Assembly (NCBI GenBank): GCA_003162595.1
Contig: PMNJ01000058.1
Location: forward strand, 1-24,216
Direction: 5' to 3'
Length of the DNA stretch: 24,216 nt
DNA from: Bacteroidales bacterium
GTDB taxonomy: Bacteria; Bacteroidota; Bacteroidia; Bacteroidales; VadinHA17
Positions 1 through 7,228 of this stretch are shown here, in pieces. The position numbers were made by a program, and so were the translations under genes. The stretch's first letter is position 1. Every line of letters begins with the position of its first letter. The notes under the pieces were generated by a model. That model had not been told where the DNA came from. It saw nothing but the letters and a program-made list of their open reading frames with translations, and did no database searches.

Positions 1-123
1 ATTACCGTCTTTGTCAGTTACACCTGCGGTCGTATCGTCAGCTTTCTTGCAACTATTGGGAAGAATTAATACAAATCCCAGTACTGTAAATGCTGAAATC
101 CAGATTCTGTAATTTTTTTTCAT
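1..123 (-). CDS. N-terminal fragment of a lipoprotein, probably FISUMP-domain (cut by window edge)
   Basis: The reverse strand reads from an ATG at 121-123 for 41 codons to the window edge, with no stop. The N-terminus is a lysine start, a hydrophobic stretch and a lipobox-like LPNSC followed by KK, so a lipoprotein is likely. The visible part ends in VTDKDGN, which matches the way the Fibrobacter succinogenes major paralogous (FISUMP) domain begins; the complete family member at 13573-14253 has SDIEGN followed by TYKTVKIG at the same place. The FISUMP assignment rests on only seven residues and is an inference. Its upstream region carries a pentanucleotide tract. Confidence 0.6.
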   Translation of the reverse strand, partial: MKKNYRIWISAFTVLGFVLILPNSCKKADDTTAGVTDKDGN

Positions 124-160
124 GTTAGTTAAATTTAAAAGGGTTGTCTTTTTGTTTTGC

Positions 161-210
161 TTTTATTTTATTTTATTTTATTCTATCTTATCCTATTCTG
201 TTCATTTTTA
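161..210. repeat. TTTTA pentanucleotide tract, degenerating to the right
   Basis: Four exact TTTTA units (161-180) are followed by about six imperfect five-base units (TTCTA, TCTTA, TCCTA, TTCTG, TTCAT, TTTTA). On the minus strand this is a TAAAA-type tract starting about 38 bp upstream of the ATG at 123, in the leader or promoter of the edge lipoprotein. It is a simple-sequence tract; any regulatory role is speculative. Confidence 0.7.
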
Positions 211-559
211 CCTCCCAAATCACAGCTGAAATATTCTTAACATTAAAACTAATAAGTTCATAGTTTATTATACAGTATTACTAATTTATCTAAGCACATT
301 CTTGTTATAAGGGATATTATTTTTCATATTTAATATAATTTCAAAATTCATCTGCCAAAGACTTAACTCAGATGGAAGGGAAAACTGTAGCCAGGAGAGC
401 AGGTGGAACAGTTATAGATTGCTCATAACACTTTTATCATAAACTTAATTATTCTATTTTTGATTTAGCAGCAGCAATACATTAGGCTGGGATCAGTTTT
501 TTTCAGGAAAAGATTAAATCTGTAGCACAGAACCCAGGCGGATCAACGAAGCATAATAA
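211..559. other. AT-rich intergenic stretch without a convincing gene
   Basis: This lies between the pentanucleotide tract and the stop of the acyltransferase gene at 560. I see no RNA gene, terminator hairpin or promoter match. A 28-codon plus-strand reading frame near 348-431 has protein-like composition (it includes the run MEGKTVARRAGGTVI) but no recognisable start context and no family match that I can name. Confidence 0.5.
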
Positions 560-1486
560 TTATATCCCGTGTTTAACCAGCTTGCGATCATTATTCAGAT
601 ACAAGAATGAATTATTGCGAACAAACTCTTTCGCAAAAGTTGAATTCTCGTTCATTCCAAACCAGAGATACTCTTTCCACGTAGAAGGTTCTGATAAAAA
701 CTCAGCGCCCAGTCCCATTTTGTATTTAGTCAGGCCGTCGGTTAAAAATGGTCGTGTGCCGCCTACATCCAGATACCGACAGTTCATCTTCTGCCCCTCA
801 ATTATGCTAAAATAGTACATGGCCCCAATCGCTCCATGACGCCTGTATTCATCGTTTCCATTGAGTAAGCCAAGACGCATCAGGTAGAATAAATCACCGG
901 ATTTTCTAACAATTGAACCGGCAACTACTATCCCATTCTCCTTGATAACCATCAAAACCGGTGGCGGAGATGAATTCCAAAAAGTACTTAAATCTTCAAT
1001 CAATGCTTCGTCACCATGCCGTTTAGTGAGATAAGGCAGGTAGATATTATCATAAAAATATTTAAAACTTTCCTTATCAGTGAGTATATCATAAGTCAGA
1101 TTATATTTTCGGATTAATCGTTTCACATCTGAAAAATCAGACACACTCCCTTTACAGATTTCGCCTATCGGCCGATCAATATTTATTCTCATTATAGCCC
1201 ATTCAGGCAGGATAAATCCATTATATTTCTGAAAATGATTTAAAGCATACTGACTTATTTCAGAAATAACGATATCAATATTGCCGGACTTTACAAGATC
1301 TGGTATCTTCCAATACCATCGCCACCCTAAAAAGGTATGATAATTGTTCCCATCCAGAAGTAAATGGACGTGGTAATTCTTTTTTATCGAAGAATACCCG
1401 GCATAAACGATTTTCCTGGAATCAGATTCATACTGATATACCGGTAAAAATAACCTCAACAGGGACTTAATCCATGGATTATTCAT
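560..1486 (-). CDS. FemAB/GNAT-like acyltransferase (BioF2-type fold)
   Basis: This is a soluble protein of 308 residues with no signal peptide. The C-terminal half, about residues 130-270, looks like the acyltransferase domain found in FemAB-like and 'GNAT family' proteins: PVLMVIKENGIVVAGS is the strand pair preceding the CoA or acyl-tRNA site, and the segment with YRRHGAIGAMYYFSII, then CRYLDVGG and LTKYKMGLGAEF matches the family's usual layout. Related Bacteroidota proteins often sit in surface-polysaccharide or ATP-grasp peptide-ligase loci, and a possible ATP-grasp relic lies 250 bp upstream on the other strand. The substrate cannot be told from sequence. The ATG start at 1486 is the first in frame and fits the family length. 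Confidence 0.65.
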   Translation of the reverse strand: MNNPWIKSLLRLFLPVYQYESDSRKIVYAGYSSIKKNYHVHLLLDGNNYHTFLGWRWYWKIPDLVKSGNIDIVISEISQYALNHFQKYNGFILPEWAIMRINIDRPIGEICKGSVSDFSDVKRLIRKYNLTYDILTDKESFKYFYDNIYLPYLTKRHGDEALIEDLSTFWNSSPPPVLMVIKENGIVVAGSIVRKSGDLFYLMRLGLLNGNDEYRRHGAIGAMYYFSIIEGQKMNCRYLDVGGTRPFLTDGLTKYKMGLGAEFLSEPSTWKEYLWFGMNENSTFAKEFVRNNSFLYLNNDRKLVKHGI

Positions 1487-1874
1487 TTCCGCTTATGTTT
1501 TAGTTATGTTAAATTATATTCTGATAATAAGTGGTAAAAATCCCTCTTAATATACAAGAAATCAGAATACCATTTTATCTATATTAGTCTAACAGGTTAT
1601 TAGTATATGCTTTTGAATATCTATTTGATGGGTTTTTTATTATCTACTAAATTAATTAAAATAACTTTATGTCTAAAATAAAATTACTGTATTATTTAGA
1701 TTGAATAGATAGTTAATCAATGATAATTCTCTTTTGATGAAAGTTTTGGTAGCAAATACTTCAACTGCTGCAGCTCTGGCTGTAATCCGGTCACTTGGCA
1801 GCAAAGGAAATAGTCAGGCATCTTTGATCTGATTTGAAGTTTATTTCAACTAGCCTTTATGAATACAAAGCTGT
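1487..1874. other. Intergenic region holding a possible gene relic
   Basis: This gap separates the SPOR gene stop (1875) from the acyltransferase start (1486). Apart from the plus-strand ATP-grasp-like fragment at 1737-1832 it is AT-rich. No minus-strand -7 box matching TAnnTTTG was found upstream of 1486, and no strong terminator hairpin was seen after the SPOR gene; only a weak TTGAA/TTCAA dyad lies near 1834-1849. Confidence 0.45.
1737..1832 (+). pseudogene. N-terminal relic of an ATP-grasp family gene
   Basis: A 31-codon plus-strand frame begins ATG and reads MKVLVANTSTAAALAVIRSL then GSKG before a TGA. This resembles the first strand and helix of ATP-grasp, carbamoyl-phosphate-synthase-like proteins, which typically open with M-hydrophobic-V followed by a small-residue loop and a helix containing ALAVIRSLG. 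Nothing downstream continues the fold in any frame, so this is read as the front end of a deleted gene. It is the only plus-strand coding trace in the window. Chance resemblance in a short frame is possible. Confidence 0.4.
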
Positions 1875-2726
1875 TTAGTTTTTCTGCACTGGTACATTAT
1901 TGCTCTCAATCATAAAGCTATCTGGGTATCCCAAAGCTGCAAGTTTAGGGTAATATTTGAAGATCTCATCCCTTGTTTTGAATCCGGTAATAATTACAAT
2001 ATAGTATTCCCATTCCTTAACGATCTCAACAGGCAGATTAAGTTTAGTTGTGATTCTCCTTTGTGCACGTAACGCCTCTGATCTGCTATGGAATACCCCA
2101 ACCTGCAGATTAATAGTTGTTTCTGCTAAAACACGCTTATCTTCTGCAACAACAGGTACATTGATTTTATCCTTAGTCGCTTTTACAGAGGTATCACTCT
2201 GGACAACAACCTGTGATATTATATCTTCCTTCTTCTTAACCCGGAATACCCATATATTTTTAATTCCAAGCAGCCCAAGTGCAGGAATGATTTTTTCCAT
2301 CTCCTCAGAGCTTGTAAACCCTGTTATCCTCACTTTAAAATAACCATCCGAAGGGACTATAACCACAGTTTTGTTAAGCAAATCCGAAAGCCGTTCTCTC
2401 AATGACAAAGCATTTGATTCATGAAGGAATGCGCCTACCTGAATCAACATATCCGGGCTGAAAGCTTGCACTGGTTTTTCAGAAGCAAGCTCTTTTGCCT
2501 TCGATATAGTATCCTGTATATCAATAGCGTTCGAGTGAAATAATAAGTTCGACAGACTGAAAAAACTCCATTTCTGAGCAATAGATATTGCATCTAAGTT
2601 TATTGAATGAGAAAGTTCATTGATAATTATTCCTTGTCGAATGGATGAAAAAGTACCTGGATAGCTACATGAAATGGCACCTTTAAAAACCAATATTATC
2701 AGGAAACTCAGATAACGGCTATTCAT
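1875..2726 (-). CDS. Exported protein with two SPOR (peptidoglycan-binding) domains
   Basis: The product has 283 residues. The N-terminus is hydrophobic and ends in AISC at residues 17-20, a possible lipobox, so it is likely a lipoprotein or otherwise exported. Two SPOR repeats follow: about residues 93-164 (beginning MLIQVGAF, with YFKVRITGF) and about 205-275 (INLQVGVF, with YYIVIITGF). SPOR domains bind glycan strands denuded of stem peptides at division sites, so a role in the periplasm at the septum or in wall remodelling is likely. No catalytic domain is present. A -7-like box lies upstream at 2766-2773. It stands alone, with the caspase gene 128 bp upstream. Confidence 0.8.
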   Translation of the reverse strand: MNSRYLSFLIILVFKGAISCSYPGTFSSIRQGIIINELSHSINLDAISIAQKWSFFSLSNLLFHSNAIDIQDTISKAKELASEKPVQAFSPDMLIQVGAFLHESNALSLRERLSDLLNKTVVIVPSDGYFKVRITGFTSSEEMEKIIPALGLLGIKNIWVFRVKKKEDIISQVVVQSDTSVKATKDKINVPVVAEDKRVLAETTINLQVGVFHSRSEALRAQRRITTKLNLPVEIVKEWEYYIVIITGFKTRDEIFKYYPKLAALGYPDSFMIESNNVPVQKN

Positions 2727-2765
2727 GTATGACCTGTCAGGTGATGTTTCTTAATTTCATTATCC

Positions 2766-2773
2766 CAAATTTA
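2766..2773 (-). promoter_or_regulatory. Candidate Bacteroidota -7 promoter box for the SPOR gene
   Basis: The minus strand reads TAAATTTG, an exact match to the Bacteroidota primary-sigma -7 consensus TAnnTTTG, 39 bp upstream of the ATG at 2726. No good -33 TTTG lies at the usual distance, so support is the -7 box and position only. Confidence 0.4.
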
Positions 2774-2854
2774 TACTATTTTCAGCAACAGACAGTTATC
2801 TTTAACTTGAATATTTTATGCCAGGAAACATCACTGTAAGTATGTTCCCGCTGA

Positions 2855-4132
2855 TCATTTAAGTATAAAAATAAACTCACCACCTTCATCACCTGCGTTT
2901 TGGATTGTTCCATATTGAGGCTCAGTCGGTCCGTTGTTCAGAACAGCTTCTCTAAAACTGGAAAATAGCATATCTGAAGAAATATATCTTTCCGGATTTT
3001 CGGTTAATCGTTGGACTAAATATTGTAAAAACACACTTTTATCCGGCACTTCCTTAAGTGTCCCGCTTGTCATAGCTTTTTTACTTGGCAGTTCGTAAAG
3101 TTTATTGATTGAAGGTTTAGCATCAATTAAACCCCTTGTTTTAAAGATACTTCCACTAAAACATGCATCTGCAATTAAAAGTGTGTGTTTGGATTTAATA
3201 CTGCTCATGTAATCACTTATACGGCTATTAGGTATCCAAAAAGCAGTATTGCTTTTTTTGGCGTCAATTGGCAGCCAGAAACCAAGACTTTTTAATTCAT
3301 TCCACCATCCGTGACCTGCATAAAAAACCAGGAGGTTGTCATTCTTTGTTATTTTGTTGCTTAAATCATCAAATGCCTGTATCATCTGCACATAAGTCGC
3401 GTTTTTAAGAAAAGTTACATTTGATTTTTCAAAGGTATATCGTGTTGTAAGAACGTCATATAACTTTGTAGCATCGCTAACCGGTTCATCCAGCGATGGG
3501 ATTTCGGGGTCCTGGTATTCATTATTGCCAATTATCAATGCATAGAATTTTCCAACATTGCTAATTTTCTGATTTTTTACTACAGGATTTGCTGCCGTTA
3601 AGTTAGATGATTCATTTTCGGTTGTACGACTTCTGGCATTATTACTCTGAGTCTTATTATTTGCAGCCGTCGGGTTAGATGAAACATTATCAGTTGTCCG
3701 GCTTCCTGGGTTTTTATTCTTAGTGTTTTTATTTGCAAGAAGAAGATTAACATTCTGAATCTTTTGATATTTCCATATTGCACCATCGGGTCCATCTAAA
3801 ATGTAGGGCAAACCCAACCAGTATATGTCCAGAAGAGAAACATAGTTGAATTTGGCATTATCTGTTACTAAATAATCCTCGTACCCTTCTTTTTTTAGCA
3901 CATAATTGTATTGATTTTTCCCATTGTTTTCAGCTGGTTTGACCTTTCTCTTTACTGAAACTTCACATGGTGTCTGTTTATTTGTCGCTAATCCATTTAT
4001 ATATACATCAGCCCCTGATGGTGTTGAATTGATGCTTACCTTTTGACTGGTTCCAAAGAACATTGTGGCACAGGAATTTAGCAGCAAAATCGTAATCGCA
4101 ACAATTGAACTTTTTATTAACCTTTTTTTCAT
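2855..4132 (-). CDS. Caspase-fold (peptidase C14 type) lipoprotein with a PEGA domain
   Basis: The frame is open from 4153, but the ATG at 4132 gives MKKRLIKSS, a hydrophobic stretch and the lipobox LNSC (Cys21), so 425 residues with a lipoprotein signal is preferred. A PEGA-type beta domain follows at about residues 30-100 (TPSGADVYINGL). Next is a polar Asn/Thr/Ser linker at about 135-190 containing a duplicated segment. The C-terminal half is a caspase-like peptidase: FYALIIGNNEYQ opens the fold, LLVFYAGHGWW carries the catalytic His (His274), and LLIADACFSG carries the nucleophile Cys (Cys324). The dyad is intact. Substrate is unknown; family members cleave after basic or acidic residues. 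It is probably tethered to the inner or outer membrane facing the periplasm or outside. No partner gene adjoins it. Confidence 0.88.
   Translation of the reverse strand: MKKRLIKSSIVAITILLLNSCATMFFGTSQKVSINSTPSGADVYINGLATNKQTPCEVSVKRKVKPAENNGKNQYNYVLKKEGYEDYLVTDNAKFNYVSLLDIYWLGLPYILDGPDGAIWKYQKIQNVNLLLANKNTKNKNPGSRTTDNVSSNPTAANNKTQSNNARSRTTENESSNLTAANPVVKNQKISNVGKFYALIIGNNEYQDPEIPSLDEPVSDATKLYDVLTTRYTFEKSNVTFLKNATYVQMIQAFDDLSNKITKNDNLLVFYAGHGWWNELKSLGFWLPIDAKKSNTAFWIPNSRISDYMSSIKSKHTLLIADACFSGSIFKTRGLIDAKPSINKLYELPSKKAMTSGTLKEVPDKSVFLQYLVQRLTENPERYISSDMLFSSFREAVLNNGPTEPQYGTIQNAGDEGGEFIFILK
3588..3703 (-). repeat. Two-copy 72-bp-period direct repeat in the caspase linker
   Basis: Plus-strand blocks 3588-3631 and 3660-3703 are alignable without gaps (both contain TTTGC.GCCGT, GTTAGATGA and GTTGT.CG) and are offset by exactly 72 bp, or 24 codons. 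They encode SRTTDNVSSNPTAAN and SRTTENESSNLTAAN. The copies have diverged at several positions, so the duplication is not recent. It lengthens the disordered linker between the PEGA and peptidase domains while keeping the frame. Confidence 0.75.
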
Positions 4133-4329
4133 GAGATTTAAGTTTAAGATCATTCAGCGTTTTATATTTATTACCGGCTCAGTTTTTATAAATCTAAATT
4201 GTTCTAAATTAAGAAATATTAAAAGAATGTTAATGTTTTATCATAGATTTGAATTAACGACCCGACGAAATGGTATACAAAAACTCTGCAGAAAACTGAC
4301 AGGTCACTTTATAAGCGATATATAGGCAT

Positions 4330-4367
4330 AAAAAGAGTCGTTTCTGTTTTCAGAAACGACTCTTTTT
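4330..4367 (-). terminator. Perfect 17-bp-stem intrinsic terminator
   Basis: AAAAAGAGTCGTTTCTG, a TTTT loop, and the exact reverse complement form a perfect hairpin with a run of T on each side, so it could work in both directions. In the direction of the neighbouring genes it lies about 184 bp after the stop of the beta-barrel gene and only 31 bp after the stop of the decayed reading frame at 4399-4539. That spacing suggests it first belonged to that lost gene. Confidence 0.85.
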
Positions 4368-4398
4368 ATTAATTCTCGGTGATCAAGATCAAATGTTT

Positions 4399-4539
4399 TT
4401 ACATTAAGCTATTATTTAATTTCCCGATCTGACCAGGTGTAAATTTATCTGCCTTTTGAGTCTTTGCAATAACCTGTGCTTCTTTTTGTAACAGCTATCG
4501 GACATCTTTTTTGGATTTCAGGGTTGAATCCCTGCTAAT
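4399..4539 (-). pseudogene. C-terminal relic of an unidentified protein-coding gene
   Basis: The minus strand in one frame reads ISRDSTLKSKKDVR, then one TAG (4495-4497), then LLQKEAQVIAKTQKADKF and TPGQIGKLNNSLM before a TAA at 4399-4401. The lysine- and glutamine-rich, helix-forming composition is protein-like, and the whole is interrupted by a single in-frame stop with no start codon that would rescue it. A terminator follows 31 bp later. I cannot name the family. It overlaps no intact gene and directly follows the stop of the beta-barrel gene, whose own C-terminus looks complete. Confidence 0.4.
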
Positions 4540-4550
4540 TGTTATTTTGA

Positions 4551-7043
4551 TTAATTGACTCTCGAAGAAGTATCATTCATGAAATTATTATTATCCTCTT
4601 CTTTGGTCTTGCTGAATTCCAACTTGCCAAATTTATACATAAAACTGATCCCGAAAGAACGCAATGGCATCAGTCGTATATTTGTTGATGTATAGCTTTC
4701 GGTTGAAACGGTAGATAACTGTCTCACATATTTGCTGAATGGATTTGTTGCGGTAAATCCAAAACTGGCTTTTTTATCCCAGAATAGTTTTCTCAGAGCA
4801 AAAGTGTACATGAAAAACTGTGGATTCCTACCCTGAATATTTTGTACAGGTGAGCTATAGAAACCAAATAACTCAAACACCAGATTTTTATTCAACTGGT
4901 AAGTTGCATTCAGGTTTAACCTGGCCCTGAATCCTGTAGATTGGTTACCGATACTAACATTACTTACAGTATAACGTTGAGAAATCATCAGATTACCACG
5001 CATATTCAATTTAGTCGTAATAGGATATGAACCTGAAACACTGATACCTGTATTATATTCTTCCCCGATGTTTTGATTGTTTGAAACAGAAACGTTGGTA
5101 TAAGTTGAATCACCTATCAGGTATGTAGGATAAAATGTGGTTACCTGTTTAACATCCTGAGTGTTTATACGTTCTATTAATGAGATGTAAATATTTCCTC
5201 CCTTTTTAAATGTACTGCTGTAGCCTAATTCAAGGTTATTCCCAATCTCAGGTTTCAATAATGGGTTCCCTGTTGAAAGATTATATGGATCACTCAGATT
5301 GATGAAAGGATTTAATTCCCTGTAGTCCGGACGTTCGATTCGTTTGCTATACGCCAGTTTCAGTGAGTGGGTCTTATTGAAATCATGAGATAGAACAACT
5401 GAGGGTACAAATGTACCATATGCCGGGACGGAAGTATTAGGGAAATCAATATTAACATAAGTATATTCATATCTTGCTCCTGCTTTTACATTCAGCCAGT
5501 CAAACAATTTAAAATTAGTGGAAAGATATCCTGCATAGACCCTCATCTTATAAGTCAGGTGATATGATTGTAATGCATCGCTTACATATTGATTCAGGGA
5601 AGGATCGAAAGTACTTACATTGGCAACACTCGAAATATTTTCGTCTACAATCTTAGCGCCTGTTTCTATCAAGATGTTTTTATTCACAGGGTGAGTATAA
5701 TCAACGGATATATTAATTTCCCTATCTGTACCTGGGTTTGTGCTTGCCGATCCGGAGAAGGGAACCGTTTGTCCTTCATATGATTGCGACTGAATATAAT
5801 TACTATATGGTTTACCATTGCTTTGATCATAGAGAATATCCAGCTCCTGACCTTCATTTTTGAACTTCTTCTTATAGTCGAGGCTATAGTCTACGGATCC
5901 AATCCTGGACCGACTGTCTGAATTACGCAAAGTAAATATATCCGATAAAGGATTAGATGAATAATCCGTTGTAAGTTGTTCCTGATTTGTAAGCCCCTGA
6001 TTACTGTTGCCAAACTGATTATAACCCAAAGAACCGGTAATGATATCATTTTTTGTAATATTCCAGTCAAAACCAACACCTGACCGGAATCCATTCCTTA
6101 CAAAATCGGTACGACTTGTCTGAATCATGTTAGTAATTGTTTTAGCTGCAGTATCTTGTGCAAAACGATTCTGTGAGTATGGCAACTGTGATTTTAATGC
6201 AGCATTACCACTAAAAAAAGCATTGACACCAAAATTATTATGTCTTATATTCAGATTCAGAGAGCCGTTCTCCAATCTTGAACCCGCCGATAAATTGATG
6301 TTACCATTGACACCCTGCATTTTATTGTCATAGAGAATAATATTGATAATTCCTCCTGTGCCTTGCGAATCGTACTTGGCCCCGGGATTGGTTATAGCTT
6401 CAACACTTTTGATCTGACTTGCCGGAATAGATGCAAGTGCATCGGATAGACTGTTTCCAAACACACTTGAGGGCTTACCATTGATCAAAAAACGAATATT
6501 GGAATTACCCTGTAATTCTACATTCCCGTCAATATCAACTGTTACTTGCGGAACCTTTTTAAGTACATCAATTGCTGCACCACCCTGTGAAGTAATGTCA
6601 TTGGAGACATTGTATACAATTTTATCAATTTTATTTTCAATAACCGGTTTATCTCCTACAACCGTCACACTTTCAAGATTATGTGTTGATGAGGAAAGAA
6701 AAATTGTTCCAAGTGTAACGGAATGTTTTTCGCTGCTTAAGACAATGTTATCTAACGTTATCTTTTCATAACCAATAAATTCGATATTGACCTGGTACGT
6801 GCCAAATGGAATATCGGATATGCTGAATGCCCCTTTAACGTCTGCCACTGTTCCTGTTATTGTCTTTCCCGACTGTTTGTTTATTATAGAAATTGTTGCA
6901 TATTCCAGTGGTTCCTTAGTGGATTTGTCAAATACTTTACCTGAAATTGTGGTATTTGGTTTTGATTGGGCGCTAACAGCTATACTGAAGAAAAATTGAA
7001 TTATTAGGATAAAAATTAAAGGTTTCATAAAAGATGAATTCAT
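4551..7043 (-). CDS. Outer-membrane beta-barrel, TonB-receptor-like (OMP_b-brl_3 type)
   Basis: The frame extends to a TTG at 7103, but ATG at 7043 (or 7028, giving MKPLIFILII) places a signal peptide ending near SAVSAQ, so the leading TTG is rejected. With the 7043 start it is 830 residues. After the signal comes a carboxypeptidase-regulatory-like beta-sandwich (ISGKVFDKSTKEPLEYATISI), then a plug-type domain with KVPQVTVDIDGNVELQGN and NPGAKYDSQGTGGIINI, then a long barrel. The last residues after KFGKLEF form a short polar tail. This is the PF14905-type family of TonB-receptor relatives. No SusD partner is adjacent, so it is not a classic polysaccharide-utilisation pair; the ligand is unknown. 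Two short dyads lie upstream near 7147-7178. Confidence 0.85.
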   Translation of the reverse strand: MNSSFMKPLIFILIIQFFFSIAVSAQSKPNTTISGKVFDKSTKEPLEYATISIINKQSGKTITGTVADVKGAFSISDIPFGTYQVNIEFIGYEKITLDNIVLSSEKHSVTLGTIFLSSSTHNLESVTVVGDKPVIENKIDKIVYNVSNDITSQGGAAIDVLKKVPQVTVDIDGNVELQGNSNIRFLINGKPSSVFGNSLSDALASIPASQIKSVEAITNPGAKYDSQGTGGIINIILYDNKMQGVNGNINLSAGSRLENGSLNLNIRHNNFGVNAFFSGNAALKSQLPYSQNRFAQDTAAKTITNMIQTSRTDFVRNGFRSGVGFDWNITKNDIITGSLGYNQFGNSNQGLTNQEQLTTDYSSNPLSDIFTLRNSDSRSRIGSVDYSLDYKKKFKNEGQELDILYDQSNGKPYSNYIQSQSYEGQTVPFSGSASTNPGTDREINISVDYTHPVNKNILIETGAKIVDENISSVANVSTFDPSLNQYVSDALQSYHLTYKMRVYAGYLSTNFKLFDWLNVKAGARYEYTYVNIDFPNTSVPAYGTFVPSVVLSHDFNKTHSLKLAYSKRIERPDYRELNPFINLSDPYNLSTGNPLLKPEIGNNLELGYSSTFKKGGNIYISLIERINTQDVKQVTTFYPTYLIGDSTYTNVSVSNNQNIGEEYNTGISVSGSYPITTKLNMRGNLMISQRYTVSNVSIGNQSTGFRARLNLNATYQLNKNLVFELFGFYSSPVQNIQGRNPQFFMYTFALRKLFWDKKASFGFTATNPFSKYVRQLSTVSTESYTSTNIRLMPLRSFGISFMYKFGKLEFSKTKEEDNNNFMNDTSSRVN

Positions 7044-7146
7044 AATAAAAAAACTTAATTGAATAATTTGCCTGAAAAAGGTGTTAATTAATAGACCGCG
7101 CAAAAGAATGAAAAGAAATTGGAAATAGCTTATCAGAAATGTTAAA

Positions 7147-7178
7147 TAACATTAATTGCAATGTTAATTATCATTAAC
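7147..7178. promoter_or_regulatory. Two adjoining short dyads upstream of the beta-barrel gene
   Basis: TAACATT/AATGTTA (7147-7166, 6-bp spacer) is followed by the overlapping GTTAAT/ATTAAC (7163-7178, 4-bp spacer). They sit about 100-135 bp upstream of the ATG at 7043 and about 50 bp after the PAP2 stop. Paired dyads with a shared half-site could be an operator, but AT-rich DNA makes such dyads common. Confidence 0.25.
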
Positions 7179-7228
7179 AATCCGTCCGGTATGGAGACAA
7201 ATGTTGTATGCATTTGTTCAATTTACAC

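Larger units (their letters stand above)
4133..4550. other. Intergenic region between the caspase and beta-barrel genes
   Basis: It contains, in transcription order, the possible relic reading frame, the perfect terminator hairpin, and an AT-rich leader of about 200 bp before the caspase ATG at 4132. No TAnnTTTG box was found in the leader. The plus-strand open frame across 4065-4325 has no protein-like features and overlaps the caspase signal-peptide coding region. Confidence 0.5.

Noticed and set aside
161..210. Pentanucleotide tract considered as a CRISPR or IS end
   Set aside because: Units are only five bases with no spacers, and there is no flanking transposase or terminal repeat.
348..431. 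Plus-strand 28-codon frame with a run reading MEGKTVARRAGGTVI
   Set aside because: Protein-like composition, but too short, no recognisable family, no supporting neighbour, and bounded by stops on both sides.
582..815. Plus-strand frame of 77 codons inside the acyltransferase gene
   Set aside because: Antisense shadow; the minus-strand frame carries the GNAT-like motifs.
2855..4132. Caspase gene considered as part of a phage-defence operon (type III-E-like or CBASS/gasdermin type)
   Set aside because: It is an exported lipoprotein, and no gasdermin, cyclase, Cas or toxin gene is adjacent.
4065..4325. Plus-strand frame of 86 codons across the caspase leader
   Set aside because: It overlaps the caspase signal-peptide coding sequence antisense and shows no protein-like pattern.
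4551..7043. Beta-barrel gene considered as the SusC of a polysaccharide-utilisation locus
   Set aside because: No SusD-like gene follows, and the sequence fits the OMP_b-brl_3 branch instead.
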